Under the pieces are notes generated by a model that worked only from the letters and a program-made list of their open reading frames with translations, had not been told where the DNA came from and ran no database searches. This document shows positions 11,344 through 22,756 of a DNA stretch of 64,000 nucleotides, in pieces. Location: positions 56,214,756-56,278,755 of the forward strand of contig CM060731.1 in NCBI GenBank assembly GCA_030704615.1. The letters are read 5' to 3'. The position numbers and the translations under genes are program-made. Within the stretch, counting starts at the first letter, position 1. Each line of letters opens with the position of its first letter. This DNA comes from Takakia lepidozioides (Eukaryota > Streptophyta > Takakiopsida > Takakiales > Takakiaceae).

Positions 11344-13434
11344 ATGCGGGAGGCACTGCTCGTGTTGAATATGATGGAGCAACAAGGCATTAGAGCTTAT
11401 TTTGATATATGTGCTCGTGTCTTGCAGAGGTGTGCTAGGACGAAAGCCCTGGAAGATGGCAAGGCGGTCCATGCCCGCATAATTGAAAGCGGATTCAAGC
11501 CAGATATGTTCCTTGGCAACAACCTTATCAGCATGTATTTGAAATGCGGGAGTGTGGTGGATGCGCGGCAAGTATTTGAGACAATGCCTGAACGGAATGT
11601 CGTTTCATGGACGGCGATGATTGCTGGATTATCTCAGCAAGGGCACGGTGAAGAGGCATTCGAAATCTTTCAGCAAATGCAACGAGAAGGTGTCAAGCCA
11701 AACAAGATCACCTTCATGAGCATCCTCAACGCATGTGCCTGTCCAGTAGCTTTGGATCAGGGCAAGCGGCTCCATGCAGCCATCATCAAAGCCGGATTCG
11801 AGTCAGATGTCCGAGTCGGCAACGCTCTTGTCAGCATGTATTCCAAGTGTGGTAGTATGATCAATGCGTATCGAAGCTTCGACAAAATGCCTCAAAGAGA
11901 TGCGGTGACATTCATCAGCATCCTCAATGGATGTGCTGTCCCAGCAGCTCTGGAACGAGGCAAGCGACTCCATGCGGGCATCATCGAAGCTGGGGTTGAG
12001 TCAGATATCCGTGTGGGGAATGCCCTTGTCGGCATGTATTGCAAGTGTGGTAGTGTGGTGGATGCGTTACGAGTGTTCGACACGATGCCCGAAAGAAATG
12101 TGGTCAGTTTCATTATCATCCTCAGTGCATGTGCAAACCCAGCAGCTCTGGATCAAGGCGAGCTGTTCCATGCGGGCATCGTCAAAGCTGGATTTCAGTC
12201 AGACGTCCGAGTAGGAAATGCCCTTGTCAGCATGTATTGCAAGTGTGGTAGTCTGGTAAAAGCGCGTCAAGTGTTTGACAACATGCCTAAGCGGGATGTA
12301 ATCTCATGGAATGCGATGATTGCAGGGTCCACCCAGCATAATCATTGTGAGAAGGCTTTTGAGCTGTTTAAGCAAATGCAACAGGAGGGTTTAAAGCATG
12401 ACAAGGTCACTTTCATTAGCATCCTCAACGCATGTGCCACACAAGCAACACTGGAACAAGGCAAGCTGGCCCATGCTGGCATTATCAAAGCTGGATTTGA
12501 ATCAGACGTCAAAGTTGGGACTGCCCTTTTGAGCATGTATTGCAAGTGTGGGAATTTGGCGGATGCGCAGCAGGTATTCTTTGATATGCCTCAGCGAAAT
12601 GTGGTCTCATGGAATGTGATAATTGCAGGATCCCTTCAGCATGGTCATAACGAGAAGGCTTTCAAGCTGTTCGATCAAATGCAGATAGAAGGCATAAAAC
12701 CTGACAAAGTCTCTTTCATTAGCCTCCTCAATGCATGCGCCAGTCTAGGGTTCCTGGAAGTGGGCAAGTGGGTACACACACAGATCTCCAAAAGGGGATT
12801 TGAGTCAGATGTCCAAGTGGGGAATGTTCTTGTGGACATGTATGCGAAGTGTGGCAGAGTGGGGGATGCACGAAAAGTTTTTGACAAAATTTCCAAACGA
12901 GATGTCATCTCATGGACTGCTATGATCACAGGATATTCTCAACATGGGCATGGCAGGGAGGCCCTTCGACTCTTTGGACAGATGCAACAAGAAGGGGTAA
13001 ATCCAAATGAGGTCACATTCGTTGGTGTTCTCTCTGCATGTAGTCATGTGGGTCTGCTAGATGAAGGCCATCGCCACTTCCTTTCTATGAGTCAGGATCA
13101 TGGCATTAGACCAACATGTAAGCATTATGGATGCATAGTTGACCTTCTTGGCCGTGCAGGGCGCTTGGAGGACGCAGAGGAATTTATCAGCAAAATGCCA
13201 TTTGAAGCAGATGCCTCAATATGGAGAACCTTGCTTGGGGCCTGCAGAATCCATGGCAATGTGGAGATAGCAGAACATGCTGCCAAATGTGCTCTCAAGT
13301 TGGAACCACAATCTGCTGCAGTATATGTGCTGCTTGCTAATATTTATGCTGCAACTGGCAGGTGGAATGATATAGCAAAGGTGAGAAAAGTAATGGAGGA
13401 CAGAGGTGTGAACAAGGAGCGATGCTGCAGCTGA
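11344..13434 (+). CDS. PLS-class PPR protein 1, DYW domain lost
   Basis: Single-exon frame of 696 residues; the ATG at 11344 is the first after an in-frame stop. It is a string of PPR motifs (P, L and S types) that would bind organellar RNA base by base. Landmarks are repeated VHARIIESGF-type P motifs, MYLKCG/MYSKCG/MYCKCG/MYAKCG L motifs, and EEAFEIFQQMQREGVKPNK-type S motifs. The E domain follows (LLGRAGRLEDAEEF, WRTLLGACRIHGNVEIAEH, YVLLANIYAATGRWNDIAKV). It ends at KERCCS, where family members continue into E+ and DYW editing domains. Two places (near residues 190 and 260) jump from the L motif straight into the next TFISILN/SFIIILS segment and lack about 35 residues, which suggests in-frame loss between repeats. 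No clear organelle-targeting leader is visible. It may be a decaying gene despite the long frame. Confidence 0.75.
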   Translation: MREALLVLNMMEQQGIRAYFDICARVLQRCARTKALEDGKAVHARIIESGFKPDMFLGNNLISMYLKCGSVVDARQVFETMPERNVVSWTAMIAGLSQQGHGEEAFEIFQQMQREGVKPNKITFMSILNACACPVALDQGKRLHAAIIKAGFESDVRVGNALVSMYSKCGSMINAYRSFDKMPQRDAVTFISILNGCAVPAALERGKRLHAGIIEAGVESDIRVGNALVGMYCKCGSVVDALRVFDTMPERNVVSFIIILSACANPAALDQGELFHAGIVKAGFQSDVRVGNALVSMYCKCGSLVKARQVFDNMPKRDVISWNAMIAGSTQHNHCEKAFELFKQMQQEGLKHDKVTFISILNACATQATLEQGKLAHAGIIKAGFESDVKVGTALLSMYCKCGNLADAQQVFFDMPQRNVVSWNVIIAGSLQHGHNEKAFKLFDQMQIEGIKPDKVSFISLLNACASLGFLEVGKWVHTQISKRGFESDVQVGNVLVDMYAKCGRVGDARKVFDKISKRDVISWTAMITGYSQHGHGREALRLFGQMQQEGVNPNEVTFVGVLSACSHVGLLDEGHRHFLSMSQDHGIRPTCKHYGCIVDLLGRAGRLEDAEEFISKMPFEADASIWRTLLGACRIHGNVEIAEHAAKCALKLEPQSAAVYVLLANIYAATGRWNDIAKVRKVMEDRGVNKERCCS

Positions 13435-13570
13435 ATTCAGGACAAGAACAAAATATGGAAGAGATGTATGCAGAGCTGGACAGATTGATACGCAGATGAA
13501 AATGGCAGGTATGTGCTGGACATGCATTGTCTTTCATGCAGATGGATCAACATAACTTCAAGAATGAGCT
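13435..13570 (+). pseudogene. Remnant of the E+ region of PPR gene 1
   Basis: After the stop at 13434, scrambled frames still encode EEMYAELDRLIR, then QMKMAG, then YVLDMHCLSC. These are the steps of a PPR E+ segment (normally ahead of DYW), separated by small indels. This shows that the stop truncates a longer ancestor. No DYW cytidine-deaminase residues follow. Confidence 0.6.
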
Positions 13571-13635
13571 GCATGCTTGTGGAGACTAATATTGATCTTT
13601 CAACTTATAAAAGTCTTCAGTCAATGTCTTGCAAG

Positions 13636-13897
13636 CTGTCCGGAACTCTTTCTCTCTCTCTCCCCAAGGTCACCTCCATCCTGCAGTATGCGTAATACAC
13701 TTAAGGTTCTTTCTCTCTCTTCCTCATTTTCACTCTCACAGCAATGCAGATGTGCTGCCATGTTTGATATGCTAGCTGTCCTGAACTCTTTCTCTCCCCA
13801 ATGTCACCTCCATCCTGCAAGTTTGTATGTATGTTTGTGTGTATATGTTTTCGCTCTCACAGCAATGCAGATGTATTGGCCATGTTTGATATGCAAC
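13636..13897. repeat. Imperfect tandem duplication, 120-140 bp unit
   Basis: Two copies of a CTGTCC-AACTCTTTCTCTC...CACCTCCATCCTGCA block start at 13636 and 13776. A second block (CTCTCACAGCAATGCAGATGT) recurs at 13733 and 13854. Pyrimidine-rich CTCT runs separate them. This lies in the 3' flank of PPR gene 1. Confidence 0.7.
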
Positions 13898-15439
13898 CTT
13901 CACAATCTTTTGCTAAGGCTTCATAACAAATTGGAACCTGAACAGTTGTTCTTAGATAAGGAGACTGCAGAGCCAGATTCAGGCTGTAGGTCTCAAATTA
14001 GAGCCACCAACACTTCTAAAATTCTGTGAAAAGAAAACGTTCACAATAACTACATCGACATCTAACAAAACCAATAACTACTGCAGGACGCGGCAACAAG
14101 TGGTGATAACACATACAAAAATCTTGGACGGTTTCTGGTTAGTATGTTTCCAATTCCTGTGTCTTGTTGGTGGGCATCCCAGCCAGTGAAAGAATCTCAG
14201 TGGTTAGGAATGGCTACCACTTTGGTTCCGCTGGACTGCCCTTTTAATATCTCTTGCATTTGAGGATAGATCTGCACTTTCCAGTACTCCTGGAAACTTG
14301 TCATTGAAGATAGTATCAAATATACCTCAAAGCGATGGCAAAGACTTTGTTGCATAGGCTCCTTCACTCTGGTAATCCTGCTGTGTTAGTAACTCACAAC
14401 ATTACATAATGTTTTTGCCAGCATAATGAGGTTCTGATCTATAGAATACGTAAACTTGCAATTTCACCAGATGCTACAGCGGCCTATGAGCAACTGGTGG
14501 GCGTAGACGAGCATCCGGATGTCAAAATTTTCGTCCAAGTTTCTCATCGGTTTCCCAAATAGACAACAATCATGAAGCGTTGCGAATTGAAAACTTGTGA
14601 ATGGGGCACCAAGTGCATGGTCTAAGCTACTTGGCCTCAATATTGTTATCTCACTGGACACTATTGCCTTGAAGTGCTTCAACGTGTACTCATAAATTTG
14701 GAGTCATCCTGTTCGGGTATATTGAAATTTGAGAGGGATATTAATATTCCCTCGAATCTCATACTGCTGGACAGGATAAAGTAAGCAACCATCTGTCTCC
14801 ACTTCTTGCATGGTGCAAGCTCGGGAGTCAGCACAGATAGAGAATGTACTCATAAGACGCAGGTTGCCGGAGCCTTGTGTCTATCTTTTTGTGCCTATGT
14901 TTTAAACTACATAGTTTCTTGCATTGGGTTTTCTAAAGTACTCTGGGCACTAGTATAACATGTCTTTGCATGCCTCAACAGGTTTGAGGCGAACCGCAAC
15001 CGTAGCAACAAAGCTATGTACAAATCAACAGCACTAGAGCATGTTAGATTTAGGAATGTCAATACTCTGCCCTTGTACAGTTTTGGATCCAAGGAGTGCA
15101 TGACATCCATAGGAGCCACATGATTAGGGGAAAGGGTGCTGATCAGGTATGGCTTGGCTCTTCCTCACAGCAGAAAGGGGATGCTAAGTATACACACATG
15201 CTGAGATAGAAAGTTGATGCTAGAGAAGGCAAGGGGGTGATCCATGGAGAGGTTGATTGGAGGGCTGGCTATGCAAGCCCAAAACTGTGTGTGATCTTTG
15301 ACAGAATATAGCTGCCATTTGTGTAAAGACTTGTAGGGTGGAAACCATTGAAGGCAGGCATCAATCTGCAATGCGAGTATCTCCCAATGTCAAGACATCA
15401 TGCAAATGATTAGTAGTTCGCACTTCCCCCTAACATAAG
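13898..15439. other. No recognisable gene; small LINE 3' remnant inside
   Basis: Apart from the short match at 14841-14868 (listed separately), no family or repeat was recognised. A minus frame at 14464-14682 of 72 codons has no known signature. Confidence 0.4.
14841..14868 (-). mobile_element. 3'-terminal LINE remnant
   Basis: The minus strand reads GGCAACCTGCGTCTTATGAG followed by TACATTC. This nearly repeats the 3' end of the two LINE copies at 15440 and 18075. Only about 28 bases match, so it may be a 5'-truncated insertion. Confidence 0.4.
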
Positions 15440-16191
15440 CACCAAAGAATGTACTCATAAGACGTCGCTTGCCATAGCCTGGTGGCCATTGACCCGGTGC
15501 CCAGTTTGAGCGGAACACAAAGGGACAGAGCCTACCTTTGTCAGCCCCTACCTTTGTCAGGGGCTGACGTTGGTAGTAAGACTTACCTTGGAATAAAGAA
15601 TTCATCCGGGTTTTCCAGATATCCTCTAGAAATCCCTTCGCACAAGCTTCAATCTGTTGTGTGGTTTGCCCAATAACTAGGCCCCAAAAGGCCCGGGCTT
15701 TTGGCTCAACCTCAAGACTTTCAAAGTTGGGAAACAGAGGTACGGGCACAATTCCCTTGATAGAATCGAGGAGAGCGTCTCTCTGGTGAGAGAACCCCGG
15801 ACAGTGAATCAGAAAATGAATATTGTCTTCAGGTTGCCCACACAACGGGTAATTGCACTCTCCCTTTCCTCTTTGCTTTTGTTTGCTGTTCAAAGGTAGG
15901 CTTCCCGCCCTGAATTTAAATTTCAGTCTCTTGCGGAGAGTGACCCTTGAGGTCATCTATGATGTCCTCCCCCATGTCACAGAGTTCAGGGAAGTTCTCT
16001 ACCTAGCTTCATTTTCATCAAACAATTTCCTGGCAACAGACATGGCTTTGGACACTACAGCCTCTAAATCAAATTTATCCAGCAGGGTCAAGACTTTCGG
16101 ATTAAGATTCAGATCCTTGAGAATCTCTTCTACTCTCTTCTGCCAGGAGTTAGCCTGTTTGACAGGGCGATCTTGTTTCCAAGATATAGAG
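15440..16191 (-). pseudogene. LINE, 5'-truncated 3' end (copy 1)
   Basis: The minus strand encodes the C-terminal part of a non-LTR retrotransposon polyprotein in broken frames: SISWKQDRPVKQAN, KRVEEILKDLNLNP, RLKFKFRAGSLPLNSKQK and the zinc-knuckle-like CPLCG-equivalent YPLCGQPEDNIHFLIHCPGF. It ends after KRRLMS with the 3' tip GTCTTATGAGTACATTC. It matches 17335-18075 of the neighbouring copy in inverted orientation. Truncation at the 5' side is typical of target-primed reverse transcription. There is at least one frame break near 15960-16000. Confidence 0.8.
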
Positions 16192-16254
16192 TAAGCACCA
16201 AAGAGATAGGCAAGGCTCACCTTCAGAAGAAATGGTAGAATAAGGTTGGCAAAA

Positions 16255-18075
16255 TACACGTCAGAAACATGTTGACAGCATTACTCTCATGATCCCCATA
16301 GTCACGCTCCTCAATGTTGTTGGCAAGACATTCTGCAGAGTTATAAGTACTCGTCTCGAGGTTGATCTGGAGTCTAGAGGTTGTTTCCACGAAGGCCAAG
16401 CTGGCTTTTGGCGAAACAGGGGCTGTGTGGATCATATCTTCACTCTAAGCCAGATTATCCAGGGAAGGAAAAAAGAAGGGAAACCCATTTATGTTTTTTT
16501 CCTGGATGTCAAAAAGGCTTATGACACAGTGTGGAGAGATGGCCTATGGTTCCGCCTCTGGTCTTGTGGGATCAAGGGAAAGATCTGTTAACGGACAGAA
16601 GTCCAACTTCTTTGACATAGACCAAGGTGTAGCTCAAGGTTGTACTCTCTCCCCTCTGCTCTTCAATGTTTTCATCAATGAAAGTGAGGGATTTGGGTTA
16701 AGGGTGGGTGATACCACCATACCAGCCCTTATGTTTGCGGATGACTTCGCAGGCATAGGGGAGACTCCAACCAATCTCCAGGAGTTGATTGATTGCGCGA
16801 ACAGATACTTTGATCTTTGGGGGCTAGAGGCTAATGTCAGCAAATGTGCAGTGGTAGCATTCAACGACAGAGGAGAGGGAGGAAGTGATCTTAAGTGGCA
16901 GTGGGGTAGCCAAGAGATCCCGGTCCTCCCTTCCTACACTTACCTGGGCGTTGAGTTTTCCTCCAATTGTAATTGGGATGCACATATCCGGAAAGTTGTT
17001 CAAACTGGCAAGGGCAAAGCTCTGGGGCTCACTAAATTTTTCCACTGCAGAGGGGTCAACTCTGAGGTTAAGAAAACCATGCTTTGTCGCGTTATTAGAC
17101 CTACCTTGGAGTACGGATCTGTTATATGGGTTGATAACTCCAACCAGGCTAAGTCTCTAGAATCCATTCAAGTGGGGGTGCTTAAGGAGTGTATGTCAGC
17201 ATGCTCCAAAACAGCCAATGTGGCTGTTCGGGGTGAGTTTGGCATTCCGTCCTTAAGCTCTCGACGAGATGAATTCAAGGTCAGATGGTGGGGTCAGCTG
17301 CAACATATGCCCAACACCAGATATCCGAAGTTAATCGACTCTATATCTTGGAAACAGGACCGCCCTGTCAAACAGGCTAAGTCCTGCCAGAAGAGAGTAG
17401 AAGAGATTCTCAAGGACCTAGACCTGGATCCGCAAGTCTTGACCCTGCTGGATAAATCTGACTTAGAGGTTGTAAAGTCCTCAGCCATATCTGTTGCCAT
17501 GAGATTGTCTGATGAAAATGAAGTTAGGCATAAAACTTCCCTGAACTTGTTTCCAATCAGTGACATGGGGGAGGACATCTTGGATGACCTCAAGGGTCTA
17601 CCCACTCTCGGCACTAGACTGAAATTTAAACTCAGGGCAGGAAGCCTACCTTTGAACAGTAAACAGAAGCAGAGAGGAAAGGGAGAGTGCAATTGCCCGT
17701 TGTGTGGGCAATCTGAAGACAGTATTCATTTTCCGATACATTGTTCGGGGTTCTCTCACATAGAGACGCTCTCTTCAAATCTATCAAGGGAATTGTGTCT
17801 GTACCCCTGTTTACCAACTTTGAAAGTCTCGAGGCTGAGCCAAAAGCCCAGGCCCTCCTGAGGCCTAGTTTTTGGGCAAATCACACACAGCAGATTGATG
17901 CTTGTGTGAAGGGAGATCTAGAGGATATCTGGAAAACCCGGATTAATTCTATATATGAAGGTAAGTCTTACTACCAATGTCAGCCCCTGACAAATGTAGG
18001 TTCTGTCCCTTTTGTTCCCGCTCAAACTGGGCGCGGGGTCAATGGCCACAACGCTACGGCAAACAACGTCTTATG
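16255..18075 (+). pseudogene. LINE reverse transcriptase and C-terminus (copy 2)
   Basis: The plus strand carries a non-LTR reverse transcriptase. It begins PIVTLLNVVGKTFCRV, then QAGFWRNRGCVDHIFTL and YVFFLDVKKAYDTVW (first catalytic Asp). After a frameshift near 16570 it continues GVAQGCTLSPLLFNVF, LMFADDFAG (catalytic Asp pair), and a SSNCNWDAHIRKV thumb region. The C-terminal module is RWWGQLQHMPNTRYPKL, then CNCPLCGQSEDSIHFPIHC, a CX2C...HX4C knuckle. A second break lies near 17755 (GFSH). The endonuclease part upstream is missing. There is no poly(A); the 3' tip is CGTCTTATGAGTAC. With two frameshifts it is inactive. Confidence 0.88.
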
Positions 18076-19049
18076 AGTACAATCCCCACAGTCATCCCAT
18101 GCACTACGTCACTTGTTGTTTCCAAGCCCTCAGCGGATTTGGGCAGGATCCTTCTCGTGTCCTGAGTCAGTGGGGCACCTCACTCTTTCATCCATTCCTT
18201 CTGCATTTTTATCCTTGCAGTGCGCAGATCGAAGGGTTCCTCTCAAAATATATTTCTTTCAAAAAGAGAAGGTTCGACACATTCATGTACTCGTCTCCTC
18301 ATGCCATGTTATTAATTAACTATGAGGTCGTGGTCTGCTTGGTAATGAGAAGGTAGGCTGAGGTTGCAAGTTTTGATTTTGCTCTTATCTCACTCAAGCC
18401 GGTGAGCACTTCCCTCATAAGCATAAGTTTACATATCTCTCTTGTGCCATTAACAGCCATCTTACCTCCTGACCTTGATCTGAAGAAACTGGAGTCTCTT
18501 TTATTTCAAGTGATGGACGGCATGCCATTGAAATCCATTTGTTTGCTCATTGGCTCCCAATTTGTGTATGAAAGAATGACCGTGTGCTGGTAGATTTAGT
18601 CGTCAAGAAAACTCAGAAGGGTGTTCTAGAGCCTGCTTCTGAAGCATCATGTTTGTTTGCGTGAGCACCCCGTGGAATGGGCCCGCCACGTGCCATTGTG
18701 TCTGTGGGGGCCTTATGACAAGTCTGCACTGATATGTTGTCAAGGAACGCACATGCTACCCTCTCATTCATGCTCCGAAATCTTGTCTCACTGCAGGCAA
18801 TGTGTTCGGCAATGGGTGGATTCAGTCCCCCAACCTTGAACCCTAACATGCACGAACTGATGATATGAGGGAATCATTCAATTCCAATCCATGCCACATC
18901 AATCAGTAACAGAATACCCAAAGACCATTACAATCACTATGTGAAATTTCAAGTGGCCACCATGAGATTGACTTTTGGTGGGTTAAGGCTACATTTCAAC
19001 ATCCATGCAAGTTAGTGAGGCGCTGTATCTGAGGCAGCACTAGGAAATT
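18076..19049. other. No recognisable gene
   Basis: I see no family, RNA gene or structured repeat here. Short frames on both strands (for example 18012-18356 plus, 18613-18849 minus) carry no known motif. Confidence 0.4.
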
Positions 19050-20690
19050 ACAAGCTTTGGAGAAGCTCCAACACCTATTTTCGTGGAGGCAATGGCAAGA
19101 TAGCTCGCCAACCAGCGATCACCCGGTGGTCGGACTTACTTCATGTGACTGCATGGCCATACTTATCAAGTTAACCATATGATCTTAGATAACATCGTCG
19201 GTATGTTAAATAAAGTCTTGTGGTTAACATGGTAGGTATATAGATGAATTCACAAAAGCCCTTAAATGAATGTGGGTAACCGCTTCTGCAGATCCTTTCA
19301 ATGAATCCTTCTGAAGCAATGGCCGAAGTGACTCCGCCTATGCTGGGTAGACCCCACTATCATTTCCTGAGGATATGCCACATGAAAAGCCTATCACCAC
19401 TTCTTTAGTGAGGATGCTGAAAGGTCCAGTTACCTATAAGCTACACAACATTTGGAACTTTCAGAATTATGGCAGAATTCATTACAAATTTTATCACATG
19501 GATCCCTCAATAGTCTCTTGTCTCTTGACTCGTCTGTTTGCCCTCAACAGTACATGTTCAATATTCTCAGGAAATGGTGGATGAACTGAGTAGCTACACA
19601 AATCAATGAATGAAGGAAAACCTACACCTCTCCAGTGATCCCCACAAGAAGAAACCCCATCTTCAAAGTGGTGACAGCGGTTAGCGTCCCGTACAACAAT
19701 TGCTTAGCCAACAACCTTTGAGATGAACTTGGTGGAGGTGTGGCAGTCACCACACACCCAAAGATTCTGGATAAGACGGAGGGGCATCCTAGGGACTGCT
19801 AATCAGCCCGAAACCAATGGCCATTTTCTCACTGTAGTGGCACAGAGAAAATCCCTTTTGCTCCTCCCCCACATCATGCACTCCATCATTTTTCTCACCT
19901 TTGCACTCTCGTCCCACCTGCCTGTGCACAGGGCTGCCCCTCTAATCAAGCTCCGTACAACTCAAGTCACTTCCATCTACAAGCTTTGGAGAAGCTCAAC
20001 ACCTATGTACGTGGAGACAATGACAAGATAGCTCGCCAACCAGCGATCGCCCGGTGGTCGGACTTACTTCCTGTGACATACATACCAAGTTAACCACATC
20101 TTAGATAACATCGCCGGTATGTTAAATAAGGTCTTGTGGTTTACATGGTAGGTATATAGATGCATTCACAAAAGCCCTGAAATGAATGTGGGTAATCGCT
20201 TCTGCAGACGCACCCTTTCAATGTATCCTTCTAAAGCAATGGCCTCATTTTTTGTTTCAAACAAAGCACTCAGAAGTGACTTCCCGCCTATGCTGGGTAG
20301 ACCCCACTATCATTTCCTGAGGATACTCAACAGTACATCACGGTCAATATTCTCAGGAAGTGGTGGATGAATTGAGTAGCTATACAGATCAATGAATGAA
20401 GCAAAACACTCACACCTCTCCAAGAAAACATCGTTTCACCAGTAATCCCCACAAGAACAAACCCCCTCTTCAAAGTGGTGAAAGAGGTTAGCATCCCGTA
20501 CAATAATTGCTCGCCCAACAATTTTTTAGATGAATTTGGTGGAACTGTGGTAGTCACCACACACCCGAAGATTCTTGATGAGACGGAGGGGCGTCCTAGG
20601 GACCATGCTATCAGCCCAAAACCAATGGCCAGCTTCTCACTGTGGTGGCACACAGAAAATTCCTTTTGCTCCTCCCCCACACAATCTTCT
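19050..20690. repeat. Tandem duplication of about 930 bp holding DYW remnants
   Basis: Unit 1 (19050-19978) and unit 2 (19979 to about 20690) begin with the same ACAAGCTTTGGAGAAGCTC. They then share CTCGCCAACCAGCGATC, GGTAGGTATATAGATG, CTATGCTGGGTAGACCCCAC and the antisense of a PPR DYW tail. The copies differ by substitutions and small indels, so the duplication is not recent. Unit 2 runs into the PPR pseudogene on the minus strand, whereas unit 1 has only its DYW end. Unit 1 therefore looks like a copy of the pseudogene's 3' part. Confidence 0.8.
19632..19890 (-). pseudogene. DYW-domain remnant (duplicate copy)
   Basis: The minus strand encodes HYSEKMAIGFGLI, then in shifted frames NLWVCGDCHTSTKFISKVVG, a stop, AIVVRDANRCHHFEDGV and CGDHW in place of CGDYW. 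The zinc-binding HxE (here YSE) and CxxC residues of the DYW cytidine deaminase can be followed, but frames are broken. It is a non-functional copy of the DYW end at 20436. Confidence 0.75.
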
Positions 20691-22015
20691 CAACTCAGCA
20701 TGGATTTCCTTAATTTTGGGATGCAAGTTGTCATCTACAATAACGGTGTGCACCCTGTTACCAACCTCAATGCAGTAGCGACCTGACTCCTTTCTAACCC
20801 CCCTCACCTTCATCATCTTTCTCACCTTTGCACTATCATCCCACCTGCCAGCTGCCGCATAGATGTTTGATAACAACACATAAGGCGCGGCATCCTGTTC
20901 ATCCCACTTGAGAAGAGATGTTGCCGCACGTTCAGCCATCTCCACATTGCCATGGATTCTACAAGCACCAAGCAAGGCCTTCCACACCACAACATCTGGT
21001 TTCATTGGCATTGTATTATTGAGGTCCTCTGCCTCAGCCAATGGCCCCACACATCCAAGAAGATCCACCGGGTGATTGCAGCCTAGAGTGTCCATGATGC
21101 GACACGATCACGAGTATATGAGATGTCCTTAAGCTGGCGCGAGTTTTGAAAAATAAAATTTTTGACCGTCGGATGAAGTCAATCCAGATCGTCGGCCAAA
21201 AGAACCGTGTCAAAACAATATGGGCGGGATTTTCAAAAATAAAAAATAAAATAAAAATAAATCAAATCAAATCAAATCAAATTAAAAATAACGAAATTCT
21301 CAAATCTAATTCATCTATGCACTCAACCTATGGGAAATGCGTATTTTTTGTTAAGGAAGTTCTTGTAAATCTATGTTTTCATGTAGTAAAGCTTAATACA
21401 TTAATAACTAATTTCTATGCTCTTCAAAAATCCCTAACATTTTATGGACTACATATTTTAGTGTAAGATAAGGCATTCTAGATTCCTCAAAACGGGGGTG
21501 ATCATAATGTGAGTCCTTTTTTATAGTGGCATTGAAAATTGATCAAGAACAAAGTACATAATCATCAGATGATGGAATATGACATTTTACTAGGGACTTC
21601 TTAAAAAGTCCTTAACTTTCAATATACTTAGTATTTTGAAATGAAACTTGAAAGAGTGGATGAAGCCTCTAGTGCATATTATCCTTTAGAGTCCTTTATT
21701 CAAATATTCCATTCAATTGAAGAGTGTGAATGTATACCACCAATCTATGTGTAGGAAAAACTGTGTTGTGACAGCAAAAAATGGACACTGTAGGCTACAA
21801 CGACCCCACCATGCAGCCAAAGTGCTTTACTGTCGGGGTGTGACACCATGATCTTGTCTCAGGGAATCAAAGTAGCGTCTTCCTTCATCCAGTAGGCCAA
21901 AGTTGCTGCATTTAGAAAGAATGAATATAAAGGTGATTTTGTCCGTCTCCTCTACTGCTCTTACGTTCTCAACAAACAAGTGTTGAATACCAATCATCAA
22001 CTTCGGGGGGTTCAC
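20436..22015 (-). pseudogene. PPR-DYW pseudogene, split by a MITE
   Basis: Reading the minus strand from 22015: KITFIFILSKCSNFGLLDEG and DSLRQDHGVTP (last PPR motifs), a one-base insertion, then HFGCMV up to about 21806. The frame resumes at about 21070 with VDLLGCVGPLAEAEDL, WKALLGACRIHGNVEMAER, YVLLSNIYAAAGRWDDSAKV, EVGNRVHTVIVDDNLHPKI and EIHAELRRL. About 28 residues are then deleted. EEQKEFSVCHHSEKLAIGFG follows, then after a frameshift NLRVCGDYHSSTKFI, a stop, IVRDANLFHHFEEG and CSCGDYW with its stop at 20436. The order is the full E/E+/DYW layout of an organellar C-to-U editing factor, here dead by insertion, deletion, two frameshifts and one nonsense codon. Confidence 0.88.
21071..21805. 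mobile_element. MITE with about 20-bp TIRs inside the PPR pseudogene
   Basis: TTGCAGCCTAGAGTGTCCAT (21076-21095) and the complement of TTGTAGCCTACAGTGTCCAT (21781-21800) form TIRs with two mismatches; similarity may extend about 5 bases outward. The interior is AT-rich with no coding frame and includes an ATCAAATCAAATCAAATCAA run. It lies between two halves of the PPR coding sequence. A short CCACC repeat on both sides may be part of the target duplication, but its length and the superfamily are not settled. Confidence 0.75.
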
Positions 22016-22599
22016 GATGCTAACTTTAGACTTCTAGGGCCCATTTCACAACAAAATCTAGGTGTTTCTTTCTTTGAGAGCATCAAACTCCACTCTGGCA
22101 TTTCCCTTGAAAGCCTTTGGGAGAACTTTCGCAGCAAATGCCAATACTGCTAGAAGCACATCATGCAACTTCTCGAGAACCATTAATGATCATGACAACT
22201 GTTTTTTTGGCTGTTCCAACAAATTCTCCACATCGACCTACAATCCAACATAATATGAATGAGGAATTATGGGAGCAGAATGGATACTTATTTTATTTTG
22301 ATGTCAGAATCCCAATAGAAAGAAACAAACAATATCACTTACATGCAGAATCGAAACTCTCTTACGACCAGTGGTCAACCGTTCTTCAATCTTGGAAAGG
22401 CTAGCTCTTTTTGTCACACCCATACAAGCTTTCTGACCACGATTTGTCATCATTTTCAAACGTTCTCTTTATGGAATTGCAGCGATTTTCCACTGCATGT
22501 CACCACCAAGCCACACTATAAACAAGACTGCTCCACTTCATCTATAGCAAAGAAAAGTCCAACTCATTTACAGGTCCATAGGGATCATGTACTTACAGA
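22016..22599. other. No recognisable gene
   Basis: This lies between the PPR pseudogene and the Gypsy remnant. Short plus-strand frames at 22062-22681 have no family signature. Confidence 0.35.
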
Positions 22600-22756
22600 C
22601 AAACATACAACCACTAATGCCTATTTGCTCGGATTGAATGCAGTCCGCATCAGATTCGCATTCATACAATCCCGGTCCTAGGGACTTGATTGCGTCCTCT
22701 AGTCCTACCTTTCTTCGCTTAACCTCCTTGTGAGGTGCGGTCGATGTTGTCAATAC

